Shown here: one piece after another, positions 12,947-26,266 of the stretch
Position numbering within the stretch: the first letter of the stretch is position 1
Layout: each line of letters starts with the position of its first letter
Assembly (NCBI GenBank): GCA_022539475.1
Contig: VCMS01000105.1
Span: 62,001 to 126,000 of the forward strand
Direction of reading: 5' to 3'
Origin: Gracilaria domingensis
Taxonomy: Eukaryota; Rhodophyta; Florideophyceae; Gracilariales; Gracilariaceae
DNA length: 64,000 nt
The notes under the pieces: generated by a model
What the model saw: only the letters and a program-made list of their open reading frames with translations
What the model was told of the DNA's origin: nothing
Databases searched by the model: none
Position numbers and translations under genes: made by a program

Positions 12947-15667
12947 CGATGATTGGAGATACATATGAGGTTCTTGGATCAATGGTTAGTATCCGGTTTG
13001 AGGAACGGAAAGCTTTGATCGGGTCACATACCCGAGCTGATGCGTCCAGCCATTGCGTCGGGAGATTGATGACTCTGAGTACGCGCCGTTGGTAGGTCTA
13101 CGTCAACAACAATTTTGTGGCAATTTTATGGGCTTTGTTTTAAAACCGAAATGGCTAATACTTGACGATATTGGCTTGTGTGAGGTTTGCTATTCAGTTT
13201 ACAACTCACAATCGGCTAAATCTTAATTTGATCTCACTTTCCGCTTACTAATTTGGAAAGCATGATGTGGGTCGACGCAGCGTAAGAAGTGCGAGCAAGC
13301 TTTGCTTTCTCTATGCGAACACAGCACATGTCGAGGCTTCGTTCACTTTCTTCGCGAAGTAGTAGTAGTACATTTTCCCAGAAGGCGTTGAGGATTCGGT
13401 GCATTGGACTCATGCCCATGTGGCAAGAACTGGGTAGTCGTCAGTATGGTTCTGCGCCGTAGAAGGCAAATGTAGGTAGATTGTAGCGAACTGGGCAGAC
13501 GCATTTCGTGTGCCGTAGTATGACCTCTGTGGTAGCAGTTATCGTGATTGTCATGGTGTACACAATCCGTGTTTTTCCGAAGTCCATGGTACGAGGGTTT
13601 GAAGAACGTGTAGGTGACCGGAGGGGATAGTTTCGTGTTGGCATGAGTGGTTATCTGCTCTAGCAGATGAATATCCGAGATAGGACTATGAAGGAATTAT
13701 AGAGTGCCGATGTTGTGCGTGAGAGAAGTCGGCGGGCCAGAGATGCAACCGACTATAGAGGATAGTTCTAGTGTGTGCGTAGATCGTTTATTGTTCGGCA
13801 GTCTCTAGCAAACAGGTGTCTATCACATGAAGGCAAGTGGTTGCAGAGCGAGATGAGGATATAGTAGTGTGGAGAGAATAGGACGTGTTGGAGTCCCTGC
13901 AGTTCGTGTGGAGACGCTCTATAGAGACTGTGATGAAATTATAAGTCGCAAGTGGGCAGTTAGTTAAACGGAATGTAAGACAGCCATTCATTCTCAAATA
14001 TGCTGTTTCTCGTGTCAGTAGTGTAGTGCAGTAAGCGTAGTGAGCGGACAGAGAGGTCTAGTAGGCGTTACGTATAGTTCGTATCTGTCGGATCTACATG
14101 GTGGTAGAGCCTGGTTAGGCGCGTACTTGTGTTTTCATTTGGTCGGAGGTGTAACATACGTGAGAGCTAGGGATCATCCTCAGGCCAGCTGGGTGTTGGC
14201 ACCCATGTTTGTCAGAATTGGGGACTAGTGTAGAATGGGGAAGATGCTCGAGTGGCATTTAGCTACTGTAACGTGTCTGAATGTACTGCCAAAAGGCTGT
14301 AGCCGCTGAGGCTATATGCTGCCAGTGATAGGTGGTGATGAACAGTAAGACGAAGCACAAGGAATTTCGATATGAGGAAGCACTTCGTGAGTATTAGTTT
14401 TCGGAGGGGACAGAGAGAACTTGTAAGACGGTTGGGTAAGCTTGAGGCAGGCATGAGAGGCCAGAGATCCAGAGCGGGCTTATGAAGAGGAACGGTCCGA
14501 GTCGAAGAGTATTCGAGCGCCAGCAGCTTTGGAGTGCTGCCTTGCGATGAGGCGCTTGCTTTTTATTGCTTTGTCCCGGAAGTGCATTCTTTTGCGAAGA
14601 AGATGATGTACAGTGGGGTCGACAAGAAACGCACTGGGCACGACTGTACTTAGTGCTTTCGTGACAGCCGTCACGTGAAGCTCAGCTCGAGCGTTCTGGC
14701 GTCATTTGTTCAATCACAGAAGATTACGAAATGGAAATGCTGAATCCGATCACACGTCCTAAGCACTTTAGGACCCTTCTGCCACAACGCTAAGATACAC
14801 GGCGCGATACACGTCTTTCAGTTTTTGGAAACCACTAAAACTGTCCTTTTTGATCGGTTCTCGTGTGTCCAAGCTGCTTTTGAGCGAGAGAGTGAGAAAA
14901 ATAGCATCTGTTGGCAAACACGGCTAACGCTGAAATGTGCCTCTCTTTAATAGGTGGCCCGGGGCATAGTGAGATTGAGTGAAAAAGCTGTTGTAGGTCT
15001 CGCCTTTGAATTCATGTAGCGTTGGTGACCTCGCCGCAGCATAGTTGGTGCTCATGTGCAGACAATGTGCCCGTCAGCGTTCAGATTGAGACGATTCAAA
15101 AGAATTTGATGTATGGCACATGAGCCAGGACGCTGAGATGACTCCATACGCAATTGCGTAGATTTACGTATCCGGTTGAGCAACTGTAAAGACCGTAGTA
15201 TCGGTGCGCTAGCGACTTCAGAGTGGACTTCGTTTTGCTAGGAAACAGGCAGATGGACTACCAGCAAAATTTTGCTTCAGCATATCCGTTAGTTTTAGGT
15301 AACTAAGATTGGGTGAACAGACTCAGTAGGAACGTTACCCGGCTATACTAGAGTATGTTTGTCATACCGAAGTACGTAAACAGTGATTTCTAATTGAAGA
15401 TAGTGAACGATTAAAAGCTTGCGGTGAAGACCACAATAAGATGCGACGGATTTATTGTGGGAGTTTACACTTTTACGTCTTCTCATTTTGGTTGTTTGCG
15501 AGAAGTAGTATATTGTTCCTGAAGATACATTATTATGTACCGTCATTTTTTAAGGAGCTTGAGGAACTCTTTGTGCGTCTGCACGCAGAGGACGTAATAG
15601 AATGGAGGCGTAGGAAGAAAGGGGCTTGCGTAGTTCAGCTGGAATATATGGCTGATGTGCGATAGCG
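12947..15667 (+). repeat. array monomer 6 (about 2,721 bp), heavily corrupted
   Basis: The unit remains recognisable throughout, but scattered extra bases lengthen it by about 15%. The boundary was placed on the degraded landmark after GCGATAGCGAC. Confidence 0.8.
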
Positions 15668-18403
15668 CTGGTATGGTACGACTATCGTTGCTCTTGTGCA
15701 TGGTTAGAGTATCTTGGTTTGAGGAAAGGGAGGAGGTTTGAGTGCGTCATCAACGTCCGGAGCTGATGCGGGTCCAGCAATGCTCGGGGCCAGGATTGGA
15801 TGATCGCGAGTACGCTGGCCGTAGGTACGGTTAGTCAAAACAATTTTGGTGTAATTTTATTATGGGCTTTAGTTTTTAAACCAGGAAGATGCGTAATTAC
15901 TTTTAGAGTTGTGTGAGTTGGCCTATTAGGTTTTAATCAATGGTAAATTCAAATTTGATCTCACTTGTCTGTTAAACTAAATTTGGAGCAGTGATAGTGT
16001 GGTCGACGGCAGCAGTCAGTGGCCCAAGCTTGGCTTTGTCTGATGCGAAACACTACGCTACATTCGAGGCTTCGTTCACGCTTTCTTCACCGAGTACATA
16101 GTATACTATTTCCCAAACGGGCCGTGTAGATCGGTGATTGATTCACATGTGCGCAGAAACTGTATGCGTATGTTCTGCGCGCGTCAGGAAGGCATGGTAG
16201 TATTCGCTGGCCAGACGGCCCCTTTCGTGTGGCATACCTTGGTAGCGCATGTTAATCGTGCACTTTTCGATATGGGTGTAGACAATTCGTGTTCTTCGAA
16301 AGTTGATTGTACCGAGGGTTGAAGAACGTGGTAGGGAACGGAGGGGTTTTAGTTTCCCGGTTGCTATTTATGCTGCCGTCGGAGAGCGATGAATATGGAG
16401 ATTGAGTGCATGATGGAAAAGGAATCTTGAGGTGCCGGTTTGGAGCGTGTAGGTGGACGGAGCAAGATGAAATCCAACTTACAGGAAGTCGTATTTCTTT
16501 ATTGTTAGGCGTCTCGGCAGAAACCTTATTCACATACCACCATGCTTCACGGTAACAGTCTTGTCAATATGTTGATTTACACTGTGGCATGCGAGCTTTA
16601 GAATCGGCGGCGATGACCGCAGAATGAAAATAAACAAATTTTGAGACTACGGCAATGAACGGAGCCTTCCATCTGCACAATATCTTGTTTCTCGGTCATG
16701 AGTGTAAACGTATGTTAATTATCGCTTGCACTACGGTGTCCTCTTTGCTGTCTATTTTTTCAGGTCATATAGCTTGGTTGGCTGCTTCTTTTGTGTTTTT
16801 CGTAAACTGATTTAGAACTGCTCAGGCTCCACTGGCTGCCATTGTTGTGGCAGGAAATATGGGACTGGTAGAGGATGGGGCAGATGCAAGTCATTTAAGG
16901 CTACATGTAACTGTCTGAATCGTACGCAAAGAATGGGGCTGAATGCCGCTGCAGCTATAACTGCTGCCAGCTATAGGTGGTGAGCACGAGAAGACGAGAG
17001 CCACAGATTTTCGATAGCAGGAAGATTCCCTGAGGTCTTGTTTTCGAGAGGGAGGAACTGAAGACGGTTTGGGAGGCTTGTTGGAGGCAGGCATGAGAGG
17101 CAGATCGACCGTCCGCATTGGAAAGTGCGATCCGGTGTGAACCCAATCGACACAGCCTTGGATGCTTGCCTGTCGATGAAGCGCTGCTTATTACGGCTTT
17201 CCGGAATCATCTCTTTTGCGAGAGAGATGATGGGTTCGACAAGAGAACGCGACTTGCACTCTAGCTTCGTACAGAAAGTGCGCGAAGCGTGAGAGGTCAG
17301 CTCGAAGGCTTCAGTTCATCATTTGGTTCAGAATTCAAGCGGCGCATGAGATTACGAATGATATGCTGAATATCGATCCACGAAGCGTCTTAAAGGTCTA
17401 CACAACCGGCACTATTAGAGAAGACTTCCTCACATCAAACGCTAAAGATGAGCGAAGAAAGCTGGGGCGATAGATGAACTAGCGTCGTGGTTCGAAGTGT
17501 GTGGATTAAAGCACAAAGAACGGCCTTGTTGTGCGTCGTGCTGTCCCAAAACTAAGTTAGTTATTGAAGGGAGTAAGGTGCGAAAATAGGCTTCTGTTGC
17601 CAACACGGCTAACGCTGAATGTGCCTCGCGTCTTGTTAAGATGTGCGGCACAACATGATTGAGTGAGTAACAAACATTTGTGGTCTCGACTTTGAATCAT
17701 GTCAGGCTTGGTGAATCCAGCAGTTCGTCTCACTCTGCAGAACACAATGTGCCTCCAGCTAAGATCTGGACGATGTCAAAAGAATTGTTGGCACAACAGA
17801 ACGCCTGAATGCGCACCACTACGCGAAGAGTTTCGGTGGGGCGGTTGAGAGCCTGGCGGTTGGGGTGACGAGAACACAGCAAATGACTAGTTTAGCAGGG
17901 AATAAATGATCGCGTCGCTTGGTGGCGCAGCGATTCAAGTAGTGGAACCTCTGTTTCTGCTAGGAAAGCGAGCAAAAGGGTATTAAGCAGGGCAGCAGAT
18001 TTGGCTTTGGCAGGGGCGAAGTCCGTTAGGTTTCTGATACTAACCGATTGGTGACAAGAACTCGAATGGTAGCAGTCGTCCCGCTAGCATGATGTTGTCA
18101 TGGCCGTAACAGTACTTAGTAAAGTATTTCTTAGATGCAGACTGATGAGAATTAAAGCTCGGTGAGACCACAGATATTACTGTGAGACGAAGTTTGTTGT
18201 GGGATTACTTTTAGTCTTTATAGTTTGGTTGTTGCGGAAGGTTTAGTTGTGTTAGTCCGAAGATACATTTCTTTCCGTCACTTTTTAAGGCTTGAAGATA
18301 CGGGTTTTGCTGTGACACCGAAAGACAATCGGTAATTAGAAAGGAGGGTATGGAAGCACAAGCTTCGTTTTCAACTAGGAATATGATCAGGAAGCGATAG
18401 CGG
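15668..18403 (+). repeat. array monomer 7 (about 2,736 bp), heavily corrupted
   Basis: The same corruption pattern, about 16% longer than a clean unit. No open frame from clean copies survives. Confidence 0.8.
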
Positions 18404-21400
18404 CATGTTGGTAACACGTATAGGCTTTTTGATTCAATTGGTAATGAATCCGTTGAGAAGGAAAAGCTTGATCCGGTCTGCAACTCCGGGAGCGTGATAG
18501 GCCGTGCCAGCCATTGCTCGGCGATGATGCATATTGAGTTACTGCCGCCGTTGGTGGTAGGTCCATAGTCACCAGATTTTGTGCAATTGAGTATGGGGCT
18601 TTGTTGGTTGGTGGAGACCGAAATTGAATTACTTTAGATTGCTGTCGAGTTGCTTATTAGTGTTGAATCCATAAGTGCATCAGAGTATCATTTGTGATCT
18701 CCACTTATCGGTGTTGTGAGCTAGATGGTTGGTGAAGGGATGATGCTGATGGTTTCCCGACCGAGCGGCCACGTACAAGTCCGCAAGCGCTTTGCGTTGT
18801 CTGTGTCTATGCGAAAGCGGAGCAGCACATTCGAGTGTTTCCGTTCGACCTTGTGCTCAGCGTGATAAGGTAGGTTGAGATTGATCGCTATGTCGCTCGC
18901 AGCAAAGGGGCCGTGGAGGATTCAGGGGGCATTGAAATGTTATGCGCTCGTATGATGTGCGCAGGAGACGTGTTATCGCGTATGTTCTGCGCAGAGTCGA
19001 GTAGTAGTGGCGAAATTCTTGCGGTATAGTATTACGAGAGACGGTGTGGGCGGTGGCGAGATAGCCGATGTATGCAGATGTTGGCTATATGGTCGCCTTG
19101 GTAGGCGAGGGGTGAGCGGGTGGGGAGTGATCGGAAATATGGTTGTGTAAGTGACGTGGGTGTTTGCGAAGAGGTCGAGTTGATAGCACTGGAGGTGTGA
19201 AGTATACGCTGGGTAGTGAACGGAGGGGTAGTTTTGCGTATTGCATTAGATAGGGGTGTAGTGACTGCTAGCGAGCAGAGTGAGATACGGAGGATAGCGG
19301 CAGTATGAAGGGAGATCGTGGTGGTGGGATGTGTCCGCGTGGGCGCGTGTGAGTGCGGGGGCAGAGATGAGCTGAGACTGCGAGAGATGTCTAGTGTTTG
19401 TTATTGTGTCAGGGGCGGCTCGCAAACATACAACATACAAAGCTAGATAGAATACGGTGAGGGGGCGGGTGTAGGGGAGTGTGAGGTATTGTTAGCACGG
19501 GTAAGACAAGGTTTAAGATGAGAGTAGGGCGGGAGTTAGGAGTCTTGGGCGGGGTACTGTGCGGGAAGTGCTGGTTGAGTCGGCGCGAGCCTGAATGAAA
19601 ATGTGAGCCGAAACGTTTGAGAGCTGAAACGGCAGATGTGAGACGGCCTTGCAATGGTGGCTCGAAGATTCATTGTGTTTCGGGTGAAGGTGTGAGACAA
19701 CGTGTAGTCATAGTCTGTGTGGCAAGTGGCTACGCGTGGTCCTTGTGTCCAGTTTGCAGTGCTGCGCATATTGATGCTGTGGAGTTGGGCCTTCTTTTGT
19801 GTTTTGATCGTAAGACTGAATTGTAATAGATGCTAGGCTCCCGATGGCTATTGCGCGCATGTTGATTGCAGGAGGAATGGGACTGGAGGGAGTGGGTCGA
19901 TGAGGGCGCCGAGTCGCTGCGTCTTAGTAGCTGACATGTTGAGAGGCTGTCATGGTCGGGTAAACGTTGCGAAAGGCGCGCTGAGCTTATAGGATGCTGC
20001 CGAGGGTAGGGTGGTGTGGTAGAACGGAGAAGGACGAAGGACGAGGGATTTCGCGATGAGGAGAGGAGGCATTCGCTGAGTTTGTGTTTTCGAGAGGCGA
20101 ATCTGGAGACGGTGTAGGGAGCGTTGGAGAGGCAGTCGATGAGAGGCAGATCCGCGGCTGCTTGAAGGATGCAGATCCGTGTGAACCAAGCTTGGGCAGC
20201 AGCTTTGGGGATGCTGGTGCTGTCGGATGGCGCGGCGTGCTTTTTGAGCTGTCTGTTCCCGAAGTCAGTTCTTTGTGCGAAGGAAGGGAGTTGATGGGAT
20301 CGGGACAGAGTTATTGCGCGACTTGCGCCTATATGCTACTCGTTAACAGCACGCGTGCACGTGAAGGCGTAGCGCTCGAGCTTCGCCGTTCAATAGTTGT
20401 TGTCTATATCGGTCAGCGGAGGAGTTTGGACCGGATAATGAATGTCGCTCGAAAACCTCCGATCCACAGCGTCCTGGAAGCGCAGTATTATGAACTCTCT
20501 CGACCTGGGGAGCGGGTCACGCTAATGATACTACGGGGGCGAAGGGTACAGCGCGGTGAGCGAAGGTTGAGTGTATTGTGTGGAAGCCACTAAGAAGCTG
20601 GCCGTTTTTTGTCTCTGTGTGTCGCCGCCAGACTCTTTTGATGGAGGAGGTGCGAAGAAGAATACTTCTGTGTGGGCCACAACGACGGCTGAACGCTTGT
20701 AGAATGGCTGCTCTGGTTATAAGTGCGGGCACACATTGATATGAGTGAAACAAACCCTTCTGGTTTCTCGACTTTGAATCATGTAGCTTTGGTATCGACG
20801 ACAAGTTGGTCTCATCTGCAACAATGTGGCTCGCAGCTAGATTTGACGATTCAAGAACCGAATTTTAATGGCACCTAGCAGTACGCTGGATGAGCTCACA
20901 TTAGGCGCGAATAGTCGTAAGGGATGTGGTCGTTCTGTGAGACCTGAAAAGTGCCGTAGTGGTGCGGCAGGCGCGATAAGAGTGGGGAACGCTGTCTGTT
21001 GTCGTACTGCTAGGAAGCGAGCAGTAAATGGCAGATACCAGCAAATTCATGGCTTCAGCAATGGCCGTTTGTTTAACTGAACGAGTCGACTGTGTGAAAG
21101 GACTCAATAATACGTGCTCCTAATATAACGTGTCTATGTCCTACCAATGAATACTGTGATGTCTAATGAAATTGAAATTAAGACTCGGTGAGGAGACGAT
21201 TAACTCGCGCAAGTTTTGTGGATTTACTTTAACATCTTTTCTATTTTGGTTTTGCGAAGGTGTTATTTGTTTCCCGAAGATACCATTTATTCGTCACTGT
21301 TTAAGGTGAGAACGTTGGTTGCTCTGCACAGAACGTAATTTGATGGGAGGGTATGGAAGAATATCGTTGCGTTTCAAACTGGAATATAGTCAAGTGACAC

Positions 21401-21410
21401 GTATAGCAGA
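18404..21410 (+). repeat. array monomer 8 (about 3,007 bp), most corrupted
   Basis: The longest copy, about 27% over the clean length, with inserted bases that look G/T-rich on this strand. Order and content of the unit are still traceable, so these are scattered insertions and not one inserted element. Confidence 0.8.
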
Positions 21411-23905
21411 CATTAGGTACTCTAGGTTCCTTGATACCAATTGGTTGTGAGTGTCGGGTTATGAGCGGAAAGGGACGTTGAGATCGGGTCACAACTTCCG
21501 GAGCTGATGCGTGCAGCACATTTGCTCTCGGCATTGATTGACTCTGAGGTCCGGCCGGTCGTTTGGGCTGAGGTCTCTCTAACATTTTGTGCGAGATTTA
21601 GTATGGTGTTATATTGTTTGCACGAAGCCGAAATGCTAATGACTTTAAGATTTGCTGTGAGTTGCGTATTAGTTTAATCCACAATGGTTACATTCAATTG
21701 ATCTGACTTTCGTTGACTAATTTGGAAGCATGAGTGGTCGACGCACGTACTGAGTGCCAAGGCTTTGGCTTCTACTATGGCGGAAACCAGCACATTCGAG
21801 GCGTCTCGTTCACCTTTCTTACGAAGTAGTAGATACATTCCCTACAGGCCGTGAGATTCGGTGCAGTTTGATTCACCATCGTGCCGCAGAACTGTATCTG
21901 CCGTTATGTTCTGCGGCCGTGAGAAGGCAATGGTAGTGATGTGCCGTAAGACTTGGTGCAGAACGCCATTGTTCGTTGCCATAGCTTGCTAGCGGCAGTT
22001 ATCGTGATTCTCAATGGTGTGACACAATGTGTTTTCGACAGCCGTCGATATTGTACCGGAGACGTTGAAGAACGCTGCTAAGTGAACGGAGGGGTTGTTC
22101 GATGTGTGATATGAGTGTATCCTGCTCAGGAGCAATGACATATGGCGAGATCGGCATACTGAGAGGAGATCTATGATGCGTTTGAAAGCGTGGTAAGTGC
22201 GGAGCAAGATGAATTCCACTCGAGAAGTCTGATTTTTTTATTGTTAGGTCGTCGCTCCAAGCATTGTTGCAGCATCAACCATTTTCACGTAACAGTTGTA
22301 ATAGGTCAGCTTAGCACTTGCATGCGACTTTGAGGTCACGCGCACGAGGCTCAGATGAATAACCAATTTGAGAGCTTTAAAGCGGGAATGATGACGGCCT
22401 TCAATCTACATACCATATATTGTTCTGCGTCATAGTGTGATGTAGCATGTATACTATTTTGCAACTACAGGTGTCGGTCTCTCGTGTCTATTTTCGGCTC
22501 ATATATCTTGGTTGGCTTCGTTTAATGTTTTTTCGTAGAAACTGATTATAGGACTGTTAAGCTCTCATGGCTTGCCCATACGGGTATGTTGCCAGAATGG
22601 GGACTGTGTAGAATGGGGCAAGCATGCTCGTCTATTGTGAGCGTTACGATGCGGTGAAGTGTCTGAAATCGTAACTGAGCCAAAGATCTAGTTAGCCGCC
22701 TGAGCTGATACTGCTGCCACGTAAGTAGGTAGAACGAGAAAGAGAAGGGCACCAGATTCGTGAGGAAGACTTACCTGATTTGTTTCGAGAGGCGGAACTG
22801 AAGACGGTTTGGAGCTTTGGAGGCAGCATGAGAGGCAGATCCCGCCGCTTGAAATGCAGATCCGTGTGAACCAGATTGCGCAGCAGCTTTGGATGCTGCC
22901 TTCGATGAAGCGCTGCTTTTACGCTTTCCCGAATCATTCTTTTGCGAAGAAGATGATGGGTCGACAAGAACGCACTTGCAACCTACTATGCTTCGTACAG
23001 CACGTGCACGTGAAGGTCAGCCTCGAGCTTCCGGTCATTTGTTCAAATCTCACGGAAGATTACGAAATGAATGCTGAAATCCGATCCACAACGTCCTAAG
23101 CCACTTTAGAACTTCCTCCACAACGCTAAAGATACGAACGGGGCGATAAACGTCGTTCAAGTTTTTGGAAACCACAAAACTGCCTTTTTTGTCTCTGTGT
23201 CCCAAACTCTTTTGAGGAGAGTGCGAAAATACTTCTGTTGCCAAACACGGCTAACGCTTGAAATGTGCCTCTCTTTATAGTGCCGGGGCACACATGATTG
23301 AGTGAAACAACCTTTGTTCTCGACTTTGAATCATGGTAGCTTGGTGACTCCAGCAAGTTGGTCTCACTCTGCAAACACATGTGCCTCCAGCTCAGATTGG
23401 ACGATCAAAAGAATTTTAATGCACCAAGCCAGACGCTGATGACTCCATACGCAATTCGTAAGATTTCGTGTCTGTGAGACACTGAAAGATCCGTAGTTGG
23501 TGCGCAGCGATTCAAGGAGTGGAACCTTCTGTTTCTGCTAGGAAGCAGCAAATGGAATACCAGCAAATTTGCTTTCAGCAATCCGTTAGTTTAAACTAAA
23601 CGATTGGTGAAAGACTCAATATACGTTCCCCTACATATATTTTCCTACCAATAATAACGTATTCTAATGAATATGAAATTAAACTCGGGTGAGACCACAA
23701 TAAAACTGCGCAATTTGTGGGATTTACTTTTAACTCTTTTCATTTTGGTTTTCGGAAGGTTTATTTGTTTCCCGAAGATACATTTTATTTCCGTCACTTT
23801 TTTAAGGCTTGAGAACGTTTTGCTCTGCACCAGAAACGTAATTGAATGGGAGGGTATGGAAGAAAGCTTCGTTTTCAACTGGAATATATCAGTGAGCGAT
23901 AGCGA
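21411..23905 (+). repeat. array monomer 9 (about 2,495 bp), corruption fading
   Basis: The first half is heavily corrupted. From about 22,790 the sequence returns to the clean consensus with rare indels. Confidence 0.83.
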
Positions 23906-26266
23906 CATGTTGGTACATATCGTTCCTTGATCAATGGTTAGATCCGGTTGAGAAGGAAAGTTGATCGGTCACAACTCCGGAGCTGATGCGTCCAGCCATT
24001 GCTCGGGCAGATGATGACTCTGAGTACGCCGCCGTTGGTAGGTCTAGTCAAAACAATTTTGTGGCAATTTATATGGGCTTTGTTTTTAAACCGAAATGCT
24101 AATACTTTAGATTGCTGTGAGTTGCTATTAGTTTAATCACAATGGCTAAATTCAATTTGATCTCACTTTCGTTACTAATTTGGAAGCATGATGTGGTCGA
24201 CGCACGTACAAGTGCCAAGCTTTGCTTTCTCTATGCGAAACACAGCACATTCGAGGCTTCGTTCACCTTTCTTCACGAGTAGTAGATACATTTCCCCAAA
24301 GGCCGTGAGATTCGGTGCATTGATTCACCATGTGCGCAGAACTGTATCGCGTATGTTCTGCGCCGTAGAAGGCAAATGGTAGTATTCGAAACTGGGCCAG
24401 ACGCCATTTCGTTGCCATACCTTGGTAGCAGTTATCGTGATTTCAATGGTGTACACAATCGTGTTTCGAAAGTCGATTGTACGAGGGTTGAAGAACGTGT
24501 AGTGAACGGAGGGGTTAGTTTCGTGTTGCAATAGGTTATCCTGCTCGAAGCAGAATGAATATGCGAGATAGGCATATGAAGGAATCTTGAGTGCCGTTTG
24601 AGCGTGTAGTGCGGAGCAAGATGAATCAACTCGAGAAGTCTATTTCTTTATTGTTAGGCGTCTCCAAACATTTTCACATACAACCATTTCACGTAACAGT
24701 TGTAATAGTAGCTTACACTTGCATGCGACTTTGAGTCCGCGCGAGCCTCAAATGAAAATAAACCCAAATTTGAGAGCTAAACGGAATGAACGGCCTTCAA
24801 TCTCCTCAATATCTTGTTCTCGGTCATAGTGTAACATGTATCTATCTGTTGCACTACAGGTGTCCTCTTGTGTCTATTTTCAGGCTCATATATCTTGGTT
24901 GGCTTCTTTTTGTTTTTCGTAAACTGATTAGAACTGCTAAGCTCCCACTGGCTTGCCCATGTTGTGCAGAATGGGACTGTGGTAGAATGAGGGCAGATGC
25001 TCGTCATTTAGCTACATGTAAACTGTCTGAATCGTAACTGCCAAAGCTGTAGCCGCCTGAGCTATAACTGCTGCCAGTATAGGTGGTAGAACGAGAAGAC
25101 GAAGCACCAGATTTCGATGAGGAAGACTTCCCTGATTTGTTTCGAGAGGCGGAACTGAAGACGGTTTGGGAGCTTTGGAGGCCAGCATGAGAGGCAGATC
25201 CCGGCCGCTTGAAATGCAGATCCGTGTGAACCAGATTGCGCAGCAGCTTTGGATGCTGCCTTCGATGAAGCGCTGCTTTTACGCTTTCCCGAATCATTCT
25301 TTTGCGAAGAAGATGATGGGTCGACAAGAACGCACTTGCACCTACTATGCTTCGTACAGCACGTGCACGTGAAGGTCAGCCTCGACTTCCGGTCATTTGT
25401 TCAAATCTCACGGAAGATTACGAAATTGAATGCTGAAATCCGATCCACAACGTCCTAAGGCCACTTTAGAACTTCCTCCACAACGCTAAAGATACGAACG
25501 GGGCGATAAACGTCGTTCAAGTTTTTGGAAACCACAAAACTGCCTTTTTTGTCTCTGTGTCCCAAACTCTTTTGAGGAGAGTGCGAAAATACTTCTGTTG
25601 CCAAACACGGCTAACGCTTGAAATGTGCCTCTCTTTATAGTGCCGGGCACACATGATTGAGTGAAACAACCTTTGTTCTCGACTTTGAATCATGTAGCTT
25701 GGTGACTCCAGCAAGTTGGTCTCACTCTGCAACACATGTGCCTCCAGCTCAGATTGGACGATTCAAAAGAATTTTAATGGCACCAAGCCAGACGCTGATG
25801 ACTCCATACGCCAATTCGTAAGATTTCGTGTCTGTGAGACACTGAAAGATCCGTAGTTGGTGCGCAGCGATTCAAGAGTGGAACCTTCTGTTTCTGCTAG
25901 GAAGCAGCAAATGGAATACCAGCAAATTTGCTTTCAGCAATCCGTTAGTTTAAACTAAACGATTGGTGAAAGACTCAATATACGTTCCCCTACATATATT
26001 TTCCTACCAATAATAACGTATTCTAATGAAATATGAAATTAAACTCGGGTGAGACCACAATATACTGCGCAAGTTTTGTGGGATTTACTTTTAACTCTTT
26101 TCATTTTGGTTTTCGGAAGGTTTATTTGTTTCCCGAAGATACATTTTATTTCCGTCACTTTTTTAAGGCTTGAGAACGTTTTGCTCTGCACCAGAAACGT
26201 AATTGAATGGGAGGGTATGGAAGAAAGCTTCGTTTTCAACTGGAATATATCAGTGAGCGATAGCGA
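23906..26266 (+). repeat. array monomer 10 (2,361 bp), rare indels
   Basis: Nearly clean, but balanced single-base gains and losses (for example near 24,065, 24,762, 24,815 and 25,385) break the Ser-rich ORF. Confidence 0.88.

Larger units (their letters stand above)
12630..22790. other. low-accuracy stretch of the assembly inside the array
   Basis: Across this interval the known monomer is interrupted every few bases by single-base insertions and, less often, deletions. Identical flanking monomers are essentially error-free. Monomer length rises 2,376, 2,721, 2,736, 3,007 and then drops to 2,495. The insertion bias and smooth rise and fall match single-pass long-read sequence left uncorrected where coverage could not be polished. 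ORFs and substitutions here should not be interpreted, and the true array length is uncertain. Confidence 0.85.

Noticed and set aside
12630-22790. Biological hypermutation or an inserted element inside the array
   Set aside because: Changes are scattered single-base insertions in every segment, not C-to-T type substitutions or one block; flanking copies are clean. A sequencing cause is simpler.
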